Below, piece after piece: positions 49,354-58,391 of a DNA stretch of 64,000 nt. Source of the DNA: Pseudomonas morbosilactucae. GTDB taxonomy: Bacteria; Pseudomonadota; Gammaproteobacteria; Pseudomonadales; Pseudomonadaceae. The stretch lies in NCBI RefSeq assembly GCF_023241715.1, contig NZ_JALQCW010000016.1, positions 1-64,000 of the forward strand, read 5' to 3'. The translations under genes were made by a program, and so were the position numbers. Every line of letters starts with the position of its first letter. The first letter of the stretch is position 1. Below the pieces are notes generated by a model. That model saw only the letters and a list, made by a program, of their open reading frames with translations. It did no database searches and had not been told where the DNA came from.

Positions 49354-49427
49354 GTAGGAGCTGGCTCGCCAGCGAAGAGGCCCGCAAGCCTCATACCCAC
49401 CGCTCGGCCGCCTTCGCCAGCAAGCGG
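49354..49427. repeat. REP pair between tauC and tauD
   Basis: GTAGGAGCTGGCTCGCCAGCGAA (49354-49376) and the inverted, partly degraded CTTCGCCAGCAAGCGG (49412-49427) lie within the tau gene set, which may set the level of tauD relative to tauABC. Confidence 0.7.
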
Positions 49428-49472
49428 AACGCCGCCCGGCCGCGCCTACCCACAACGAATTCGAGAATGACC

Positions 49473-50306
49473 ATGAGCCTGACCATTACCCCTTTAAGTT
49501 CTGCACTGGGTGCCCAGATCCGCGGCGTCGACATCAGCCAGCCGTTGAATGCGGAGCAACGCGATGCCATCGAGCAGGCGCTGCTCAAGCACCAGGTGCT
49601 GTTCTTCCGCGAACAGCCCATTACGCCCCAGCAGCAGGCGCGCTTCGCGGCGAATTTCGGTGACCTGCACATCCACCCGATCTACCCCAATGTGCCGGAA
49701 CAGCCGGAAGTGTTGATCCTCGACACCGCCGAAACCGACGTGCGCGACAACGCCATCTGGCACACCGACGTGACCTTCCTGCCGACCCCGGCCCTGGGCG
49801 CGGTGCTCAGTGCCAAGCAACTGCCGGAGTTCGGCGGCGACACTCTGTGGGCCAGCGGCATCGCCGCCTATGAAGCGCTGTCGGAGCCGATGAAAGCCCT
49901 GCTCAAGGGCCTGACGGCCACCCACGACTTCACCAAGTCTTTCCCCCTGGAGCGCTTCGGCAGCACCCCCGAAGACCTGGCCCGCTGGGAAGAAACCCGA
50001 CGCAAGAACCCGCCGCTGTCGCACCCGGTGATTCGTACCCACCCGGTGAGCGGGCGCTTGTCGCTGTTCGTCAACGATGGCTTCACCACCCGCATCAACG
50101 AACTCTCCGACAGCGAAAGCGAGGCCATCCTCAGACTGCTGTTCGCCCACGCCACCCGCCCGGAGTTCACCATTCGCTGGCGCTGGCAGGAAAACGACGT
50201 GGCCTTCTGGGACAACCGCGTGACCCAGCACTACGCCGTCGACGACTACCGCCCGCAACGCCGGGTCATGCACCGTGCAACCGTACTTGGCGACGTGCCG
50301 TTCTAA
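49473..50306 (+). CDS. tauD: Taurine dioxygenase
   Basis: A 277-residue Fe(II)/2-oxoglutarate-dependent dioxygenase that releases sulfite from taurine. The iron ligands are the HxD of WHTDVTFLP and the distal His of QHYAVDDY, and the 2-oxoglutarate-binding Arg is in [12 protein letters not shown] 49473 is preferred over ATG 49467 by comparison with the usual MSLTITPLS start. The chain ends GDVPF at TAA 50304; an in-frame open tail follows (see findings). Confidence 0.94.
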   Translation: MSLTITPLSSALGAQIRGVDISQPLNAEQRDAIEQALLKHQVLFFREQPITPQQQARFAANFGDLHIHPIYPNVPEQPEVLILDTAETDVRDNAIWHTDVTFLPTPALGAVLSAKQLPEFGGDTLWASGIAAYEALSEPMKALLKGLTATHDFTKSFPLERFGSTPEDLARWEETRRKNPPLSHPVIRTHPVSGRLSLFVNDGFTTRINELSDSESEAILRLLFAHATRPEFTIRWRWQENDVAFWDNRVTQHYAVDDYRPQRRVMHRATVLGDVPF

Positions 50307-50410
50307 GGCCAAACCCACGACGCCGCCCTGGCCACGCGTCATATCAAAGACTTCGAGGAGCCCAGCGGCAGCCTGATCAATCCCTGGCAACCGCTGGAGA
50401 TTTGAACCAT

Positions 50411-50459
50411 TCGCCGGCAACCCCGCCCCTGTAGGAGCCGGCTTACCGGCGATGACGCC
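50411..50459. repeat. REP pair after tauD
   Basis: TCGCCGGCAACCCCGCCCC and GTAGGAGCCGGCTTACCGGCGATGACGCC form inverted REP copies, the left one degenerate, between convergent tauD and the aldo/keto reductase gene. Confidence 0.75.
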
Positions 50460-50467
50460 CTAGCGCC

Positions 50468-51505
50468 TTACTCCGCCGTCGATGGTTTTTCCCACAAGTT
50501 GATTCCGCCTTCCTGGGCAAAGCGATCGATTTCCGCCAGCTCTTCGGCACTGAAGCTGAGGTTGTTCAGGGCTCCGACGTTTTCGATGATTTGCTCCGGC
50601 CGGCTGGCGCCGATCAGTGCCGAGGTCACACGAGGGTCCCGCAGGGTCCAGGCCAGGGCCAGTTGCGCCAGGCTCTGGCCACGGCGCTTGGCAATCTCGT
50701 TGAGGGCGCGGACGTGGGCAATATTGGCCTCGGACAAATGCGCCGCCTGCAGCGAACCGCCCCCCGGACGGTTGACCCGCGCGTCTTGCGGAATGCCGTT
50801 GAGGTATTTGTCCGTCAGCAGGCCCTGGGCCAACGGCGTGAAGGCGATCACCCCGGTACCCAGCTCCTCGGTGGTGTCCAGCAGGTCTTTTTCCACCCAG
50901 CGGTTGAGCAGGTTGTAGGCCGGCTGGTGAATCAACAACGGCACCTTCCAATCCTTGAGCAACGCGGCGATCTCGCGGGTTTTCACCCCGGAGTAGGAAG
51001 AGATGCCGATGTACAGCGCCTTGCCTTGCTGCACAGCGGTAGCCAGGGCGCTGGCGGTTTCTTCCAGCGGGGTGTCCGGGTCGAAGCGGTGGGAATAGAA
51101 GATATCCACGTAGTCGAGGCCCAGGCGCTGCAGGCTCTGGTCGAGGCTGGCCAAGACGTATTTGCGCGAACCGCCGCCCTGGCCATAGGGGCCGGGCCAC
51201 ATGTCCCAGCCGGCCTTGCTGGAGATAATCAGCTCATCGCGGTAGTGCTTGAAGTCTTCACGCAGCAAGCGACCGAAGTTGATCTCGGCGCTGCCGTAGG
51301 GCGGGCCGTAGTTGTTGGCCAAGTCGAAGTGGTTGATGCCCAGGTCGAACGCGGTGCGCAACAGCGAGCGCTGGGTATCGATCGGCGTGCTGTCGCCGAA
51401 GTTGTGCCACAGGCCCAGGGACAATGCCGGCAGCACCAGGCCGCTGCGTCCGACGCGGCGGTAGGGAATGGAGTCGTAGCGGTTTTCGGCAGCCAAGTAA
51501 GTCAT
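50468..51505 (-). CDS. YghZ-like aldo/keto reductase
   Basis: A 345-residue NADPH-dependent reductase of the L-glyceraldehyde-3-phosphate reductase (YghZ/MgrA) group. The catalytic tetrad is visible: Asp and Tyr in FDLANNYGPPYG, Lys in ISSKAGWDMWPGPYG, His in DIFYSHRFDPDTP. The C-terminal cofactor region is VTSALIGASRPEQI. GAGAGGA precedes ATG 51505. It lies 42 bp after the flavin monooxygenase gene on the same strand and may detoxify aldehyde products of sulfonate cleavage; that link is inference from position. Confidence 0.92.
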   Translation of the reverse strand: MTYLAAENRYDSIPYRRVGRSGLVLPALSLGLWHNFGDSTPIDTQRSLLRTAFDLGINHFDLANNYGPPYGSAEINFGRLLREDFKHYRDELIISSKAGWDMWPGPYGQGGGSRKYVLASLDQSLQRLGLDYVDIFYSHRFDPDTPLEETASALATAVQQGKALYIGISSYSGVKTREIAALLKDWKVPLLIHQPAYNLLNRWVEKDLLDTTEELGTGVIAFTPLAQGLLTDKYLNGIPQDARVNRPGGGSLQAAHLSEANIAHVRALNEIAKRRGQSLAQLALAWTLRDPRVTSALIGASRPEQIIENVGALNNLSFSAEELAEIDRFAQEGGINLWEKPSTAE

Positions 51506-51547
51506 CGAATCCTCTCTCGTTTACGCTCAAAAAATAGGTGAAGCGAA

Positions 51548-52873
51548 TCAGGCAAAGCGATGTTTCGGCCGCGCCAACCCGAGGTTCTCGCGCAGCGTCT
51601 TGCCTTCGTACTCTGTTCTGAACAACCCGCGACGTTGCAGTTCCGGAACCACGCCCTGGGCAAAATCCTCCAAGCCGCCAGGCAGATGGGGCACCAGCAC
51701 GTTGAAGCCGTCGGCCGCGCCTTGCTCGAACCAGGCCTGCAACTCGTCGGCGATCTGGCTCGGCGTGCCGATCAGGCTGTAATGCCCGCGCCCGCCGGCA
51801 ATCTTGCGCCCTAGTTCGGCCAGGCTCAGGTTGTCCTTGCCCGCCAGCTCGGTCAGGAGTTTCTGCCGGCTTTGCTGGCCGCTTTCAGTCAGTGGCAACT
51901 CAGGCAAAGGCCCGTCCAGCGGGTACTGCGACAAGTCGAAGTTGCCCAGCATACGCCCCAACAAGGCCACGCCCACTTCAGGCTCGATCAGTTGCTGGAA
52001 GGACTCGAATTTTTCCCGGGCCAGGCTTTCGGTCTGCCCCACCACCACAAACACCCCGGGCATGATCTTCAAGGAATCGGCGCTGCGTCCGTACCGGCCC
52101 AGGCGCCCTTTGAGGTCGGCATAGAAGGCTTGGGCACTGGCCAGTGACGCCTGGGCAGTGAACACCACCTCGGCGGTTTGCGCCGCCAGCTCGCGCCCGG
52201 CTTCCGATGAGCCGGCCTGGACGATCACCGGGTGCCCCTGGGGTGGCCGAGCCACATTCAACGGCCCCTTGACCCGAAAGTGCTCGCCCTGGTGATTCAG
52301 CACATGCAGCTTGGCCGGGTCGTAGTACTGGCCGCTGGCTTTGTCGCGAACAAAGGCGTCGTCCTGCCAGCTGTCCCAGAGTCCGGTGACCACCTCGTGG
52401 AACTCCTTGGCCCGGCTGTAGCGCTCGGCGTGGCCGATGTGCTGGTCCCGGCCGAAATTCTGCGCTTCAGCGGCGTTATCGGAAGTCACCAGGTTCCACC
52501 CGGCCCGACCACCGGAAAGATGGTCCAGGGACGCGAATTTACGTGCTACATGGTACGGTACGTTATAGCTCGTAGTGGCGGTGGCAATCAGCCCAATATG
52601 GGCTGTAATCGCACTGAGGGCAGAGAGCAGCGTCAAGGGCTCAAAGTGGTCAGAACGGGCCATTCGACTGGCGATCTCGCTGCTATCTGCAGCGATACTG
52701 TCGGCAACGAACAAGGTATCGAACTTCGCTGCCTCGGCGATCAACGCCAGCTGTTTGTACGCTTCAAAGTCTAGTCCAGCATCAGCCGGTACGTACGGGT
52801 GGCGCCAGGCGGCAACATGATGCCCAGTGGCCATTAAAAAGGCGCCGAGCTTGAGCTGTCTTGGGCGAGTCAT
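51548..52873 (-). CDS. NtaA/SsuD-type FMNH2-dependent monooxygenase
   Basis: A 441-residue bacterial-luciferase-fold monooxygenase of the NtaA/SnaA/DszA group, which needs reduced flavin from a partner reductase. Typical segments: FDTLFVADS, AHIGLIATATTSYNVPYHVARKFASLDHLSGGRAGWN (family hallmark), and SSEAGRELAAQTAEVVFTAQ. ATG 52873 follows AAAGGAAA at good spacing; GTG 52879 is less well placed. Likely substrates are sulfonates, sulfones or aminopolycarboxylates. The neighbouring tau genes favour organosulfur. No flavin reductase gene is adjacent. Confidence 0.9.
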   Translation of the reverse strand: MTRPRQLKLGAFLMATGHHVAAWRHPYVPADAGLDFEAYKQLALIAEAAKFDTLFVADSIAADSSEIASRMARSDHFEPLTLLSALSAITAHIGLIATATTSYNVPYHVARKFASLDHLSGGRAGWNLVTSDNAAEAQNFGRDQHIGHAERYSRAKEFHEVVTGLWDSWQDDAFVRDKASGQYYDPAKLHVLNHQGEHFRVKGPLNVARPPQGHPVIVQAGSSEAGRELAAQTAEVVFTAQASLASAQAFYADLKGRLGRYGRSADSLKIMPGVFVVVGQTESLAREKFESFQQLIEPEVGVALLGRMLGNFDLSQYPLDGPLPELPLTESGQQSRQKLLTELAGKDNLSLAELGRKIAGGRGHYSLIGTPSQIADELQAWFEQGAADGFNVLVPHLPGGLEDFAQGVVPELQRRGLFRTEYEGKTLRENLGLARPKHRFA

Positions 52874-52919
52874 AAGCACTTTCCTTTACGAATCATTGAG
52901 GGTTGTTGCACGCAACGGC

Positions 52920-55178
52920 TCAAAAATCCTTACGCAGCTGCACACCGAAATAACGTTCGTCGTCCCGTGGCACGGCGCGGTAGATGTAATTGCCACCACT
53001 GGCCAGCAAGGGCGAATAGGACTTGTCGGCGAGGTTCTTGCCCAGCAGCGCTACGCGCCAACCCTGGTTGTAATCGGCCAGGGCGATGCTGGCGTTCCAG
53101 ATGCCATAGGCGCCCTGCTTGGTGTCGAGGTTCTGGTTGATGTCGTACTGCACTTCGCTCTGCCAGCTGTAATCGGTGCCCAGTTCGATATCCAGGCCGT
53201 TATCCAGTGGAATGCTGTAGTCGGCACGCACGTAACTCTTCCAGTCCGGGCTGAACGGCAGCGGCTTGCCATTGACGTTGCAGGTGGCCGCCGCGCCCGC
53301 CGGGCAGGCGAATTCGTCGATGCGCGCACGGGTATAGGCCAAGGCACCGGAAAGCTTGAGTTGCTGGGTGGCCTGCAGGGCGTAATCCAGCTCGACACCT
53401 TCGGTACTGACGCTGCCGGCATTGATCAGGCGGGTCACCACCTGACCGGCCACGGTGTCGAAGAAGTTGGCCTGGTAGTTGTCGTAATCGCTGTGGAACA
53501 CCGCTAGGTTGGTGGTCAGGCGATTGTTCCAGCTGGTGGCCTTGATCCCGGCCTCCCAGGTGTTGGAGGTTTCCGGCTTCAGCGCGTCGGTGTCCCGCGG
53601 CTGCATGTTGAAGAACACGTTGTAGGCCGGGCCTTTATAGCCGCGGGAATAAGTCAGGTAAGTGGTGACCGCGTCGCTCAGGTCGTACTGCACGCCCAGG
53701 CGGCCGGACCAGCCATCCTCATCCACCGAACCGGAGCTGCTGGTACCGGGCTGGATGCCGGCCACCTGCACGGCCGAGGTGGACACCCGGCGGTGGTCGT
53801 ATTTCAGGTCGTCGTGGGTCCAGCGCAGGCCGGCGATAGCGCGAAAGTCCGAGGTGAAGTTCAGGGTGCTTTCACCAAACACCGCGTAGCTGTCGTTGGT
53901 GGTGCTGTAGTCGGCGATGCCCCGGTTGGTGCTGGTGGTCGTGGTGAGGGTGCGCTGATAGGTCTCCTCATCCTTGCCGTGCATGTAAAACAGGCCACCG
54001 ACGTATTCCAGGAACTCGCCCTTGGGCGACGCCAGGCGCAGCTCCTGAGAGTACTGGTTGTAATCCAGCTCACCTTTGTCCGCTGTGCTCGGGAAGGCCG
54101 CGGTGATGGTGCCGAGGCGGTCGCCATCCTGATATTGGGTGTTGTTCCAGCCACGCCAGGCGGTGATCGACGTCAGGGTGTAGTCGCCCAGGTTCCAGTC
54201 CAGTTGGCCGGACAGGCCCTTGTTGACGTCCTCCACATGGGAGCGGGTATCGGTGTTGATATCCCGGTTGTCGCTGCTCGGCCGCACCGGGTTCAAGGCA
54301 TTGGCAAAGGCCGGGGTCAGGGCCTTGCTGACTACGCCGTTGGGCGCGTCGTCGTGGGCCTGCATGTAGTCCGCTGCCAGGGTGAACGTGAGGTCGTCGC
54401 TGGGGGTGAATTCCAGCTTGCCGCGCACCCCTTTGCGGTTGTAGCCGTTGACCTCCTGGCCGTTGTGCTGGTTGTCGACGTTACCGTCATAGCTGCCGAA
54501 CAGCGTGGTCACGGAGCCCTTGAGGGTGTCGGGAATCAGGCTGCCGCCAATGCCGAAGCGGGTGCGACTTTCATTGCCGCTGTAATAGGCCTGGTCGATG
54601 TAGCCGTGGGTCTCGGCGCTGGGCGCCTTGGTCACGATATTCAGCACACCGGCCGAGGAGTTCTTGCCGAACAGGGTGCCCTGGGGCCCCCGCAGCACCT
54701 CGATGCGCTCCAGGTCCAACAGGTCCAGGGTGGCCTGGCCCGGGCGGCCATAAACCACACCGTCGATCACGGTGGCCACTGTCGGCTCGACGCCCGGCGA
54801 GGTGGAAATGGTGCCCACGCCGCGAATGAACAGCGAGGTGTCTTTGTTGGAAGCACCGGTTCGAAAGTTCAGCGACGGCACCTGTTGCACGATGCTCGCC
54901 ACGCCGTTGCGGTTGTCCCGCTCCAGTTGCTCGCCGTCCACCACCGAGACCGCTACCGGCACCTTCTGCAGCGACTCTTCGCGGCGGGTGGCGGTGACCG
55001 TGACTGACTTCAGGGTCGGTTCCTGGTCTTGCGCGGTGGCGCTGCTGTCGGCGGCAAACGCCCCCGGGACCGGCAACGCGGCCAACCCTGCCAACAGCCA
55101 GCCCAGGTGCTGCCGACGAGCACCGGCGGCGCGGATCGAACGCGCCAGTTTCTGCTGTTCCCCAAAAATCTTCTGCAT
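52920..55178 (-). CDS. TonB-dependent outer membrane receptor
   Basis: A 752-residue receptor. Signal peptide about residues 1-42 (long, Arg-rich before LGWLLAGLAALPVPGAFA). Plug domain with SVTVTATRREESLQKVPVAVSVVDGEQL, then FIRGVGTIS and GPQGTLFGKNSSAGVLNIVTK. The barrel ends in Phe (QLRKDF). I see no Fur box; instead a LacI-type palindrome lies in the divergent promoter region, so its ligand is probably not a siderophore. It is followed within 50 bp by the monooxygenase gene and may share a transcript, suggesting it imports that enzyme's substrate. Confidence 0.92.
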   Translation of the reverse strand: MQKIFGEQQKLARSIRAAGARRQHLGWLLAGLAALPVPGAFAADSSATAQDQEPTLKSVTVTATRREESLQKVPVAVSVVDGEQLERDNRNGVASIVQQVPSLNFRTGASNKDTSLFIRGVGTISTSPGVEPTVATVIDGVVYGRPGQATLDLLDLERIEVLRGPQGTLFGKNSSAGVLNIVTKAPSAETHGYIDQAYYSGNESRTRFGIGGSLIPDTLKGSVTTLFGSYDGNVDNQHNGQEVNGYNRKGVRGKLEFTPSDDLTFTLAADYMQAHDDAPNGVVSKALTPAFANALNPVRPSSDNRDINTDTRSHVEDVNKGLSGQLDWNLGDYTLTSITAWRGWNNTQYQDGDRLGTITAAFPSTADKGELDYNQYSQELRLASPKGEFLEYVGGLFYMHGKDEETYQRTLTTTTSTNRGIADYSTTNDSYAVFGESTLNFTSDFRAIAGLRWTHDDLKYDHRRVSTSAVQVAGIQPGTSSSGSVDEDGWSGRLGVQYDLSDAVTTYLTYSRGYKGPAYNVFFNMQPRDTDALKPETSNTWEAGIKATSWNNRLTTNLAVFHSDYDNYQANFFDTVAGQVVTRLINAGSVSTEGVELDYALQATQQLKLSGALAYTRARIDEFACPAGAAATCNVNGKPLPFSPDWKSYVRADYSIPLDNGLDIELGTDYSWQSEVQYDINQNLDTKQGAYGIWNASIALADYNQGWRVALLGKNLADKSYSPLLASGGNYIYRAVPRDDERYFGVQLRKDF

Positions 55179-55284
55179 GCTGCACCTGCTCGAAATAAGC
55201 CCTGAACCGCCGCCGATCTACGCCGGCCGCGCCTGGAAATTCTGTCGTGGGCATTCGCTCGAGCGAGTAGCAGACATCGCGCTT

Positions 55285-55298
55285 TGTTAGCGCTAACA
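55285..55298. promoter_or_regulatory. LacI-family operator palindrome
   Basis: TGTTAGCGCTAACA is a perfect 14-bp palindrome with the central CG step favoured by LacI/GalR-family regulators. It lies between the divergent TonB receptor (start 107 bp to the left) and the LacI-type gene (start about 90 bp to the right), so it can control both. Confidence 0.75.
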
Positions 55299-55386
55299 TC
55301 GCCAGTATCGACAAGCCGTACATAGACCGTCCAATACTGAAAAATTACTTTTATATGCCTTTTTGTTCGTTAAAAGGATCAGGCTT

Positions 55387-56433
55387 TTGACTGCTGAAAA
55401 AATCCCCGGGCGCAAACGCCGCGGCGCCGGACGCGTGACCCTGAACACCGTGGCCAAGCAAGCAGGTGTTTCGGCGATCACCGTGTCGCGCTATTTCAAC
55501 CAGCCCGACAGCGTCTCCCCGGAGCGACGGGAACGCATCGCCGAGGTGGTGGCGCAACTGGGTTATGTGCCAAACTTGGTGGCCGGTGGGTTGGCGTCAG
55601 CCCGGGGCAAAATCGTCGCCATGGTGATTCCCAACATCTCCGGGCCGATCTTCGCCAACACCATCCAGGGCTTCAGTGACACCCTCAGTCGCCACGGCTA
55701 TCAGCTGTTGCTGGCCTCCAGCTATTTCGATGTGCAGCAGGAAGAAAGCGCCGTGCGTGCCTTCCTCGGCTGGTCGCCGGCGGCCCTGGTGCTGACCAGC
55801 CACTTCCATAGCCCAGCGACGGAAAAGATGATCGCCGAGGCGGACATCCCGGTGATCGAGACCTGGGATTACCAACCCCACCGGGAGCCGGTGCAAATCG
55901 GTTTCTCCCATTATGAGGTGGGCGTCACCGCCGCCCGCTACCTGCACGGCAAGGGTTATCGGCGCATCGCCTTTGTGCAAAACAGCGCCCCCGGCGACTT
56001 CAGCGCCCTGGAGCGACGAGACGGTTACGCGGCAACAGCCCGCGAACTGGGGCTGGAGCCCTGGGTATTCGCCCCGGATGCGGATCGGGCGCCGTTCGAG
56101 GCCGGCAAACAGGCGATGGAGGCCCTGATGAACGCCACGCCGCGTCCCGACGCCATCATCTTCGCCAACGATAACCTGGCGGCCGGCGGCTCCCTGGCCG
56201 GGCAAAGAGCCGGCCTGAACATCCCCGAAGACTGCGCGGTGCTGGGCTTTGGCGACTACCCCTTCGCCGAGATGCTGTTGCCGAGCCTGAGCACCATCAA
56301 GCCGCCGGCCCTGGAGATCGGCGTGCTGGCAGCAACCCGAGTACTGGAGAGCCTCGGGGTGCTGCCGGTGGAGGACGAGGTGCAGCGCTTGAACCTGCTG
56401 CAGTGCCAGCTGATCGAGCGTGAAAGCGCTTGA
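55387..56433 (+). CDS. LacI family transcriptional regulator
   Basis: A 348-residue repressor: N-terminal helix-turn-helix VTLNTVAKQAGVSAITVSRYFNQPDSVSPERRERI with hinge helix LVAGGLASARG, then a periplasmic-binding-protein-like effector domain (VAMVIPNISGPIFANTIQGF). The start is probably TTG 55387, preceded by AAAGGATCAGG; TTG 55363 is also in frame. It is divergent from the TonB receptor with a shared palindrome, so it most likely represses that receptor and itself. The effector is probably a sugar or sugar acid by family, but the setting allows a sulfur compound. Confidence 0.92.
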   Translation: MTAEKIPGRKRRGAGRVTLNTVAKQAGVSAITVSRYFNQPDSVSPERRERIAEVVAQLGYVPNLVAGGLASARGKIVAMVIPNISGPIFANTIQGFSDTLSRHGYQLLLASSYFDVQQEESAVRAFLGWSPAALVLTSHFHSPATEKMIAEADIPVIETWDYQPHREPVQIGFSHYEVGVTAARYLHGKGYRRIAFVQNSAPGDFSALERRDGYAATARELGLEPWVFAPDADRAPFEAGKQAMEALMNATPRPDAIIFANDNLAAGGSLAGQRAGLNIPEDCAVLGFGDYPFAEMLLPSLSTIKPPALEIGVLAATRVLESLGVLPVEDEVQRLNLLQCQLIERESA

Positions 56434-56488
56434 AGGCTGGCTTACAGGCGTTTAGGGGAGGCTTCAGGCCGACAGCTCTCGCAACGCC

Positions 56489-57379
56489 TCAGCGGGCTTC
56501 GGTGAACACTTCACTCAGCCAGTCGACAAACACCCGTACTCGCGGCGACATCTGCCGGTTGTGGGGGTAAAGCACTGAGACGGGCATGGGCGGCGGCGCG
56601 GTATCGGTGAGAATTTCCTGCAACTGGCCCTGGGCAATCTGCTGCGCCACGCCGTAGTGGGGGCATTGGATAATGCCCAGCCCGGCCACGGCGGAGGCCT
56701 TGTAGATCTCCGCGCCGAAGACCGTCAGCGCGCCGTCGATGGGCACTTCCTGCAACTCGCCATTGACCATGAACTGGAAGGGGAACAGCGCGGCCGTGGT
56801 CCGCGAAACGTAGTTCACCGCGCGGTGCTCGCCGAGTTCGGCCAGGCTTTGGGGTTCACCAAAGCGCCGCAGGTAATCCGGGCTGGCGCACGTGACTTGG
56901 CGCAGGTTGGCGACCCGACGCCCGATCAGCGACGAATCCCCCAGCGTCCCGGCCCGCAGCACGCAGTCCACGCCTTCGGCGATCAGGTCGACAAAACGAT
57001 CCGCCTCACTGATGGACAACTCGATCTGTGGATAACGCGCCATGAACGCCGGCAAGGCGGGGATCACGAAGTACTTGGCCAGGGTGCCGTGCAGATCCAC
57101 CCGCAGCCGGCCTTTGGGCGCCACGCTGCGAAACGCCAACTCGGCCTCTTCCAGCTCTGCCAGCAACTGCACACACCGCAGGTAATAGGCCTCGCCATCC
57201 AATGTGGGCCGCACCCGACGGGTACTGCGTTCCAGCAGGCGAGTGCCGAGCCAGGCTTCAAACTGGTTGAGGCTGTGGGTCAGGGTGGCCCGGGGCAGGT
57301 TCAGGTCGTCGGCGGCCTGGGTGAAGCTGCTGCGCTCGTAGATCCGCACAAAGATCTTCATCGCTTTGACTTGATCCAC
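56489..57379 (-). CDS. LysR family transcriptional regulator
   Basis: A 296-residue regulator of the CrgA-like LysR subgroup, starting VDQVKAMKIFVRIYERSSFTQAADDLNLPRATLTHSL, where the helix-turn-helix spans residues about 16-40. The effector domain begins GRLRVDLHGTLAKYFVIPALP. The start is GTG 57379 with an AGGAG site. It is divergent from the SDR gene across 134 bp, the usual layout of a LysR regulator and its target. Confidence 0.93.
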   Translation of the reverse strand: MDQVKAMKIFVRIYERSSFTQAADDLNLPRATLTHSLNQFEAWLGTRLLERSTRRVRPTLDGEAYYLRCVQLLAELEEAELAFRSVAPKGRLRVDLHGTLAKYFVIPALPAFMARYPQIELSISEADRFVDLIAEGVDCVLRAGTLGDSSLIGRRVANLRQVTCASPDYLRRFGEPQSLAELGEHRAVNYVSRTTAALFPFQFMVNGELQEVPIDGALTVFGAEIYKASAVAGLGIIQCPHYGVAQQIAQGQLQEILTDTAPPPMPVSVLYPHNRQMSPRVRVFVDWLSEVFTEAR

Positions 57380-57513
57380 GTAAGGCTCCTGGCGCTGGAT
57401 TGTTGGCGATTCTTGAACAGTGAGGGCAACTCTGGGGCATTTATCGATTTGGGTAAACAGGTGAATCTGCATCCACCCGAAGCCCAGCACCTCCCTCGAA
57501 AAGGAAACCCTCC

Positions 57514-58254
57514 ATGACCCAACAGACCTGCAAAGTCGCCATCGTCACCGGCGCGTCCCGCGGCATCGGCGCAGTGATTGCCAAGCAACTGGCCAGCGAC
57601 GGTTTCGCCGTGGTCATCAACTACGCCAGCAGCGCCACCGAAGCCTCCAGGCTGGTGGTGGAACTGCGCCAGGCAGGGCACCAAGCCATAGCGATCAAGG
57701 CCGACGTGGCCAACGCCGCCGACGTGCACCGGCTGTTCGATGAAACCGAAGCCCAACTGGGCAAGGTCGATGTGCTGATCAACAACGCCGGCATCCTCAA
57801 GGTCCTGCCCCTGGCCCAACACAGTGACGAGCTGTTCGAGCAGACCTTCGCCATCAACACCCGCGGTACTTTCAACACCCTGCGCGAAGCCGCCACCCGC
57901 CTGAATGATGGCGGGCGCATCGTCAATTTTTCCAGCAGCACCGTTGGCCTCAACCTGCCGGGTTATGCGGTGTACATCGCCAGCAAGGCCGCAGTGGAAT
58001 CCTTGACCCAGGTGTTCGCCAAGGAATTGCGCGGGCGCCAGATCACGGTCAACGCCGTGGCGCCGGGACCGGTGGCAACCGAGTTGTTTATGCAGGGGAA
58101 AAGTGAGGAGCAGGTCCAGGGCTTTGCCAAGATGCCGCCCCTGGAACGCCTGGGGCAGCCGGAAGACATCGCGCAGATCATCGGTTTTCTGGTGAGCCCG
58201 GCCGCAGGCTGGGTCAACGGGCAAATCCTGCGGGCCAATGGCGGGCTGGTGTAA
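57514..58254 (+). CDS. Short-chain dehydrogenase/reductase
   Basis: A 246-residue classical SDR. Cofactor motif TGASRGIGAV at residues 12-21, NNAG near 90, catalytic Ser in NFSSSTVG and YxxxK in YAVYIASKAAVES. The C-terminus RLGQPEDIAQIIGFLVSP...GQILRANGGLV is typical of the 3-ketoacyl-reductase-like branch, and the residue after the first strand suggests NADP(H). Substrate unknown. Probably controlled by the divergent LysR gene. Confidence 0.92.
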   Translation: MTQQTCKVAIVTGASRGIGAVIAKQLASDGFAVVINYASSATEASRLVVELRQAGHQAIAIKADVANAADVHRLFDETEAQLGKVDVLINNAGILKVLPLAQHSDELFEQTFAINTRGTFNTLREAATRLNDGGRIVNFSSSTVGLNLPGYAVYIASKAAVESLTQVFAKELRGRQITVNAVAPGPVATELFMQGKSEEQVQGFAKMPPLERLGQPEDIAQIIGFLVSPAAGWVNGQILRANGGLV

Positions 58255-58280
58255 CGCCCGCACACGATAAAAATCACCCT

Positions 58281-58354
58281 TGTAGGAGCCGGCTTGCCAG
58301 CGATCAGGCCACCCAAGCTGGCGGGCGCCATCGCTGGCAAGCCAGCGCCTGCAG
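58281..58354. repeat. REP pair
   Basis: TGTAGGAGCCGGCTTGCCAGCGAT and GCCATCGCTGGCAAGCCAGCGCCTGCAG in inverted order lie between the convergent SDR and betT genes. Confidence 0.82.
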
Positions 58355-58391
58355 CGAGCCTCGTGTGGCGGCGCAGGTCCTAGTTCGCGCC

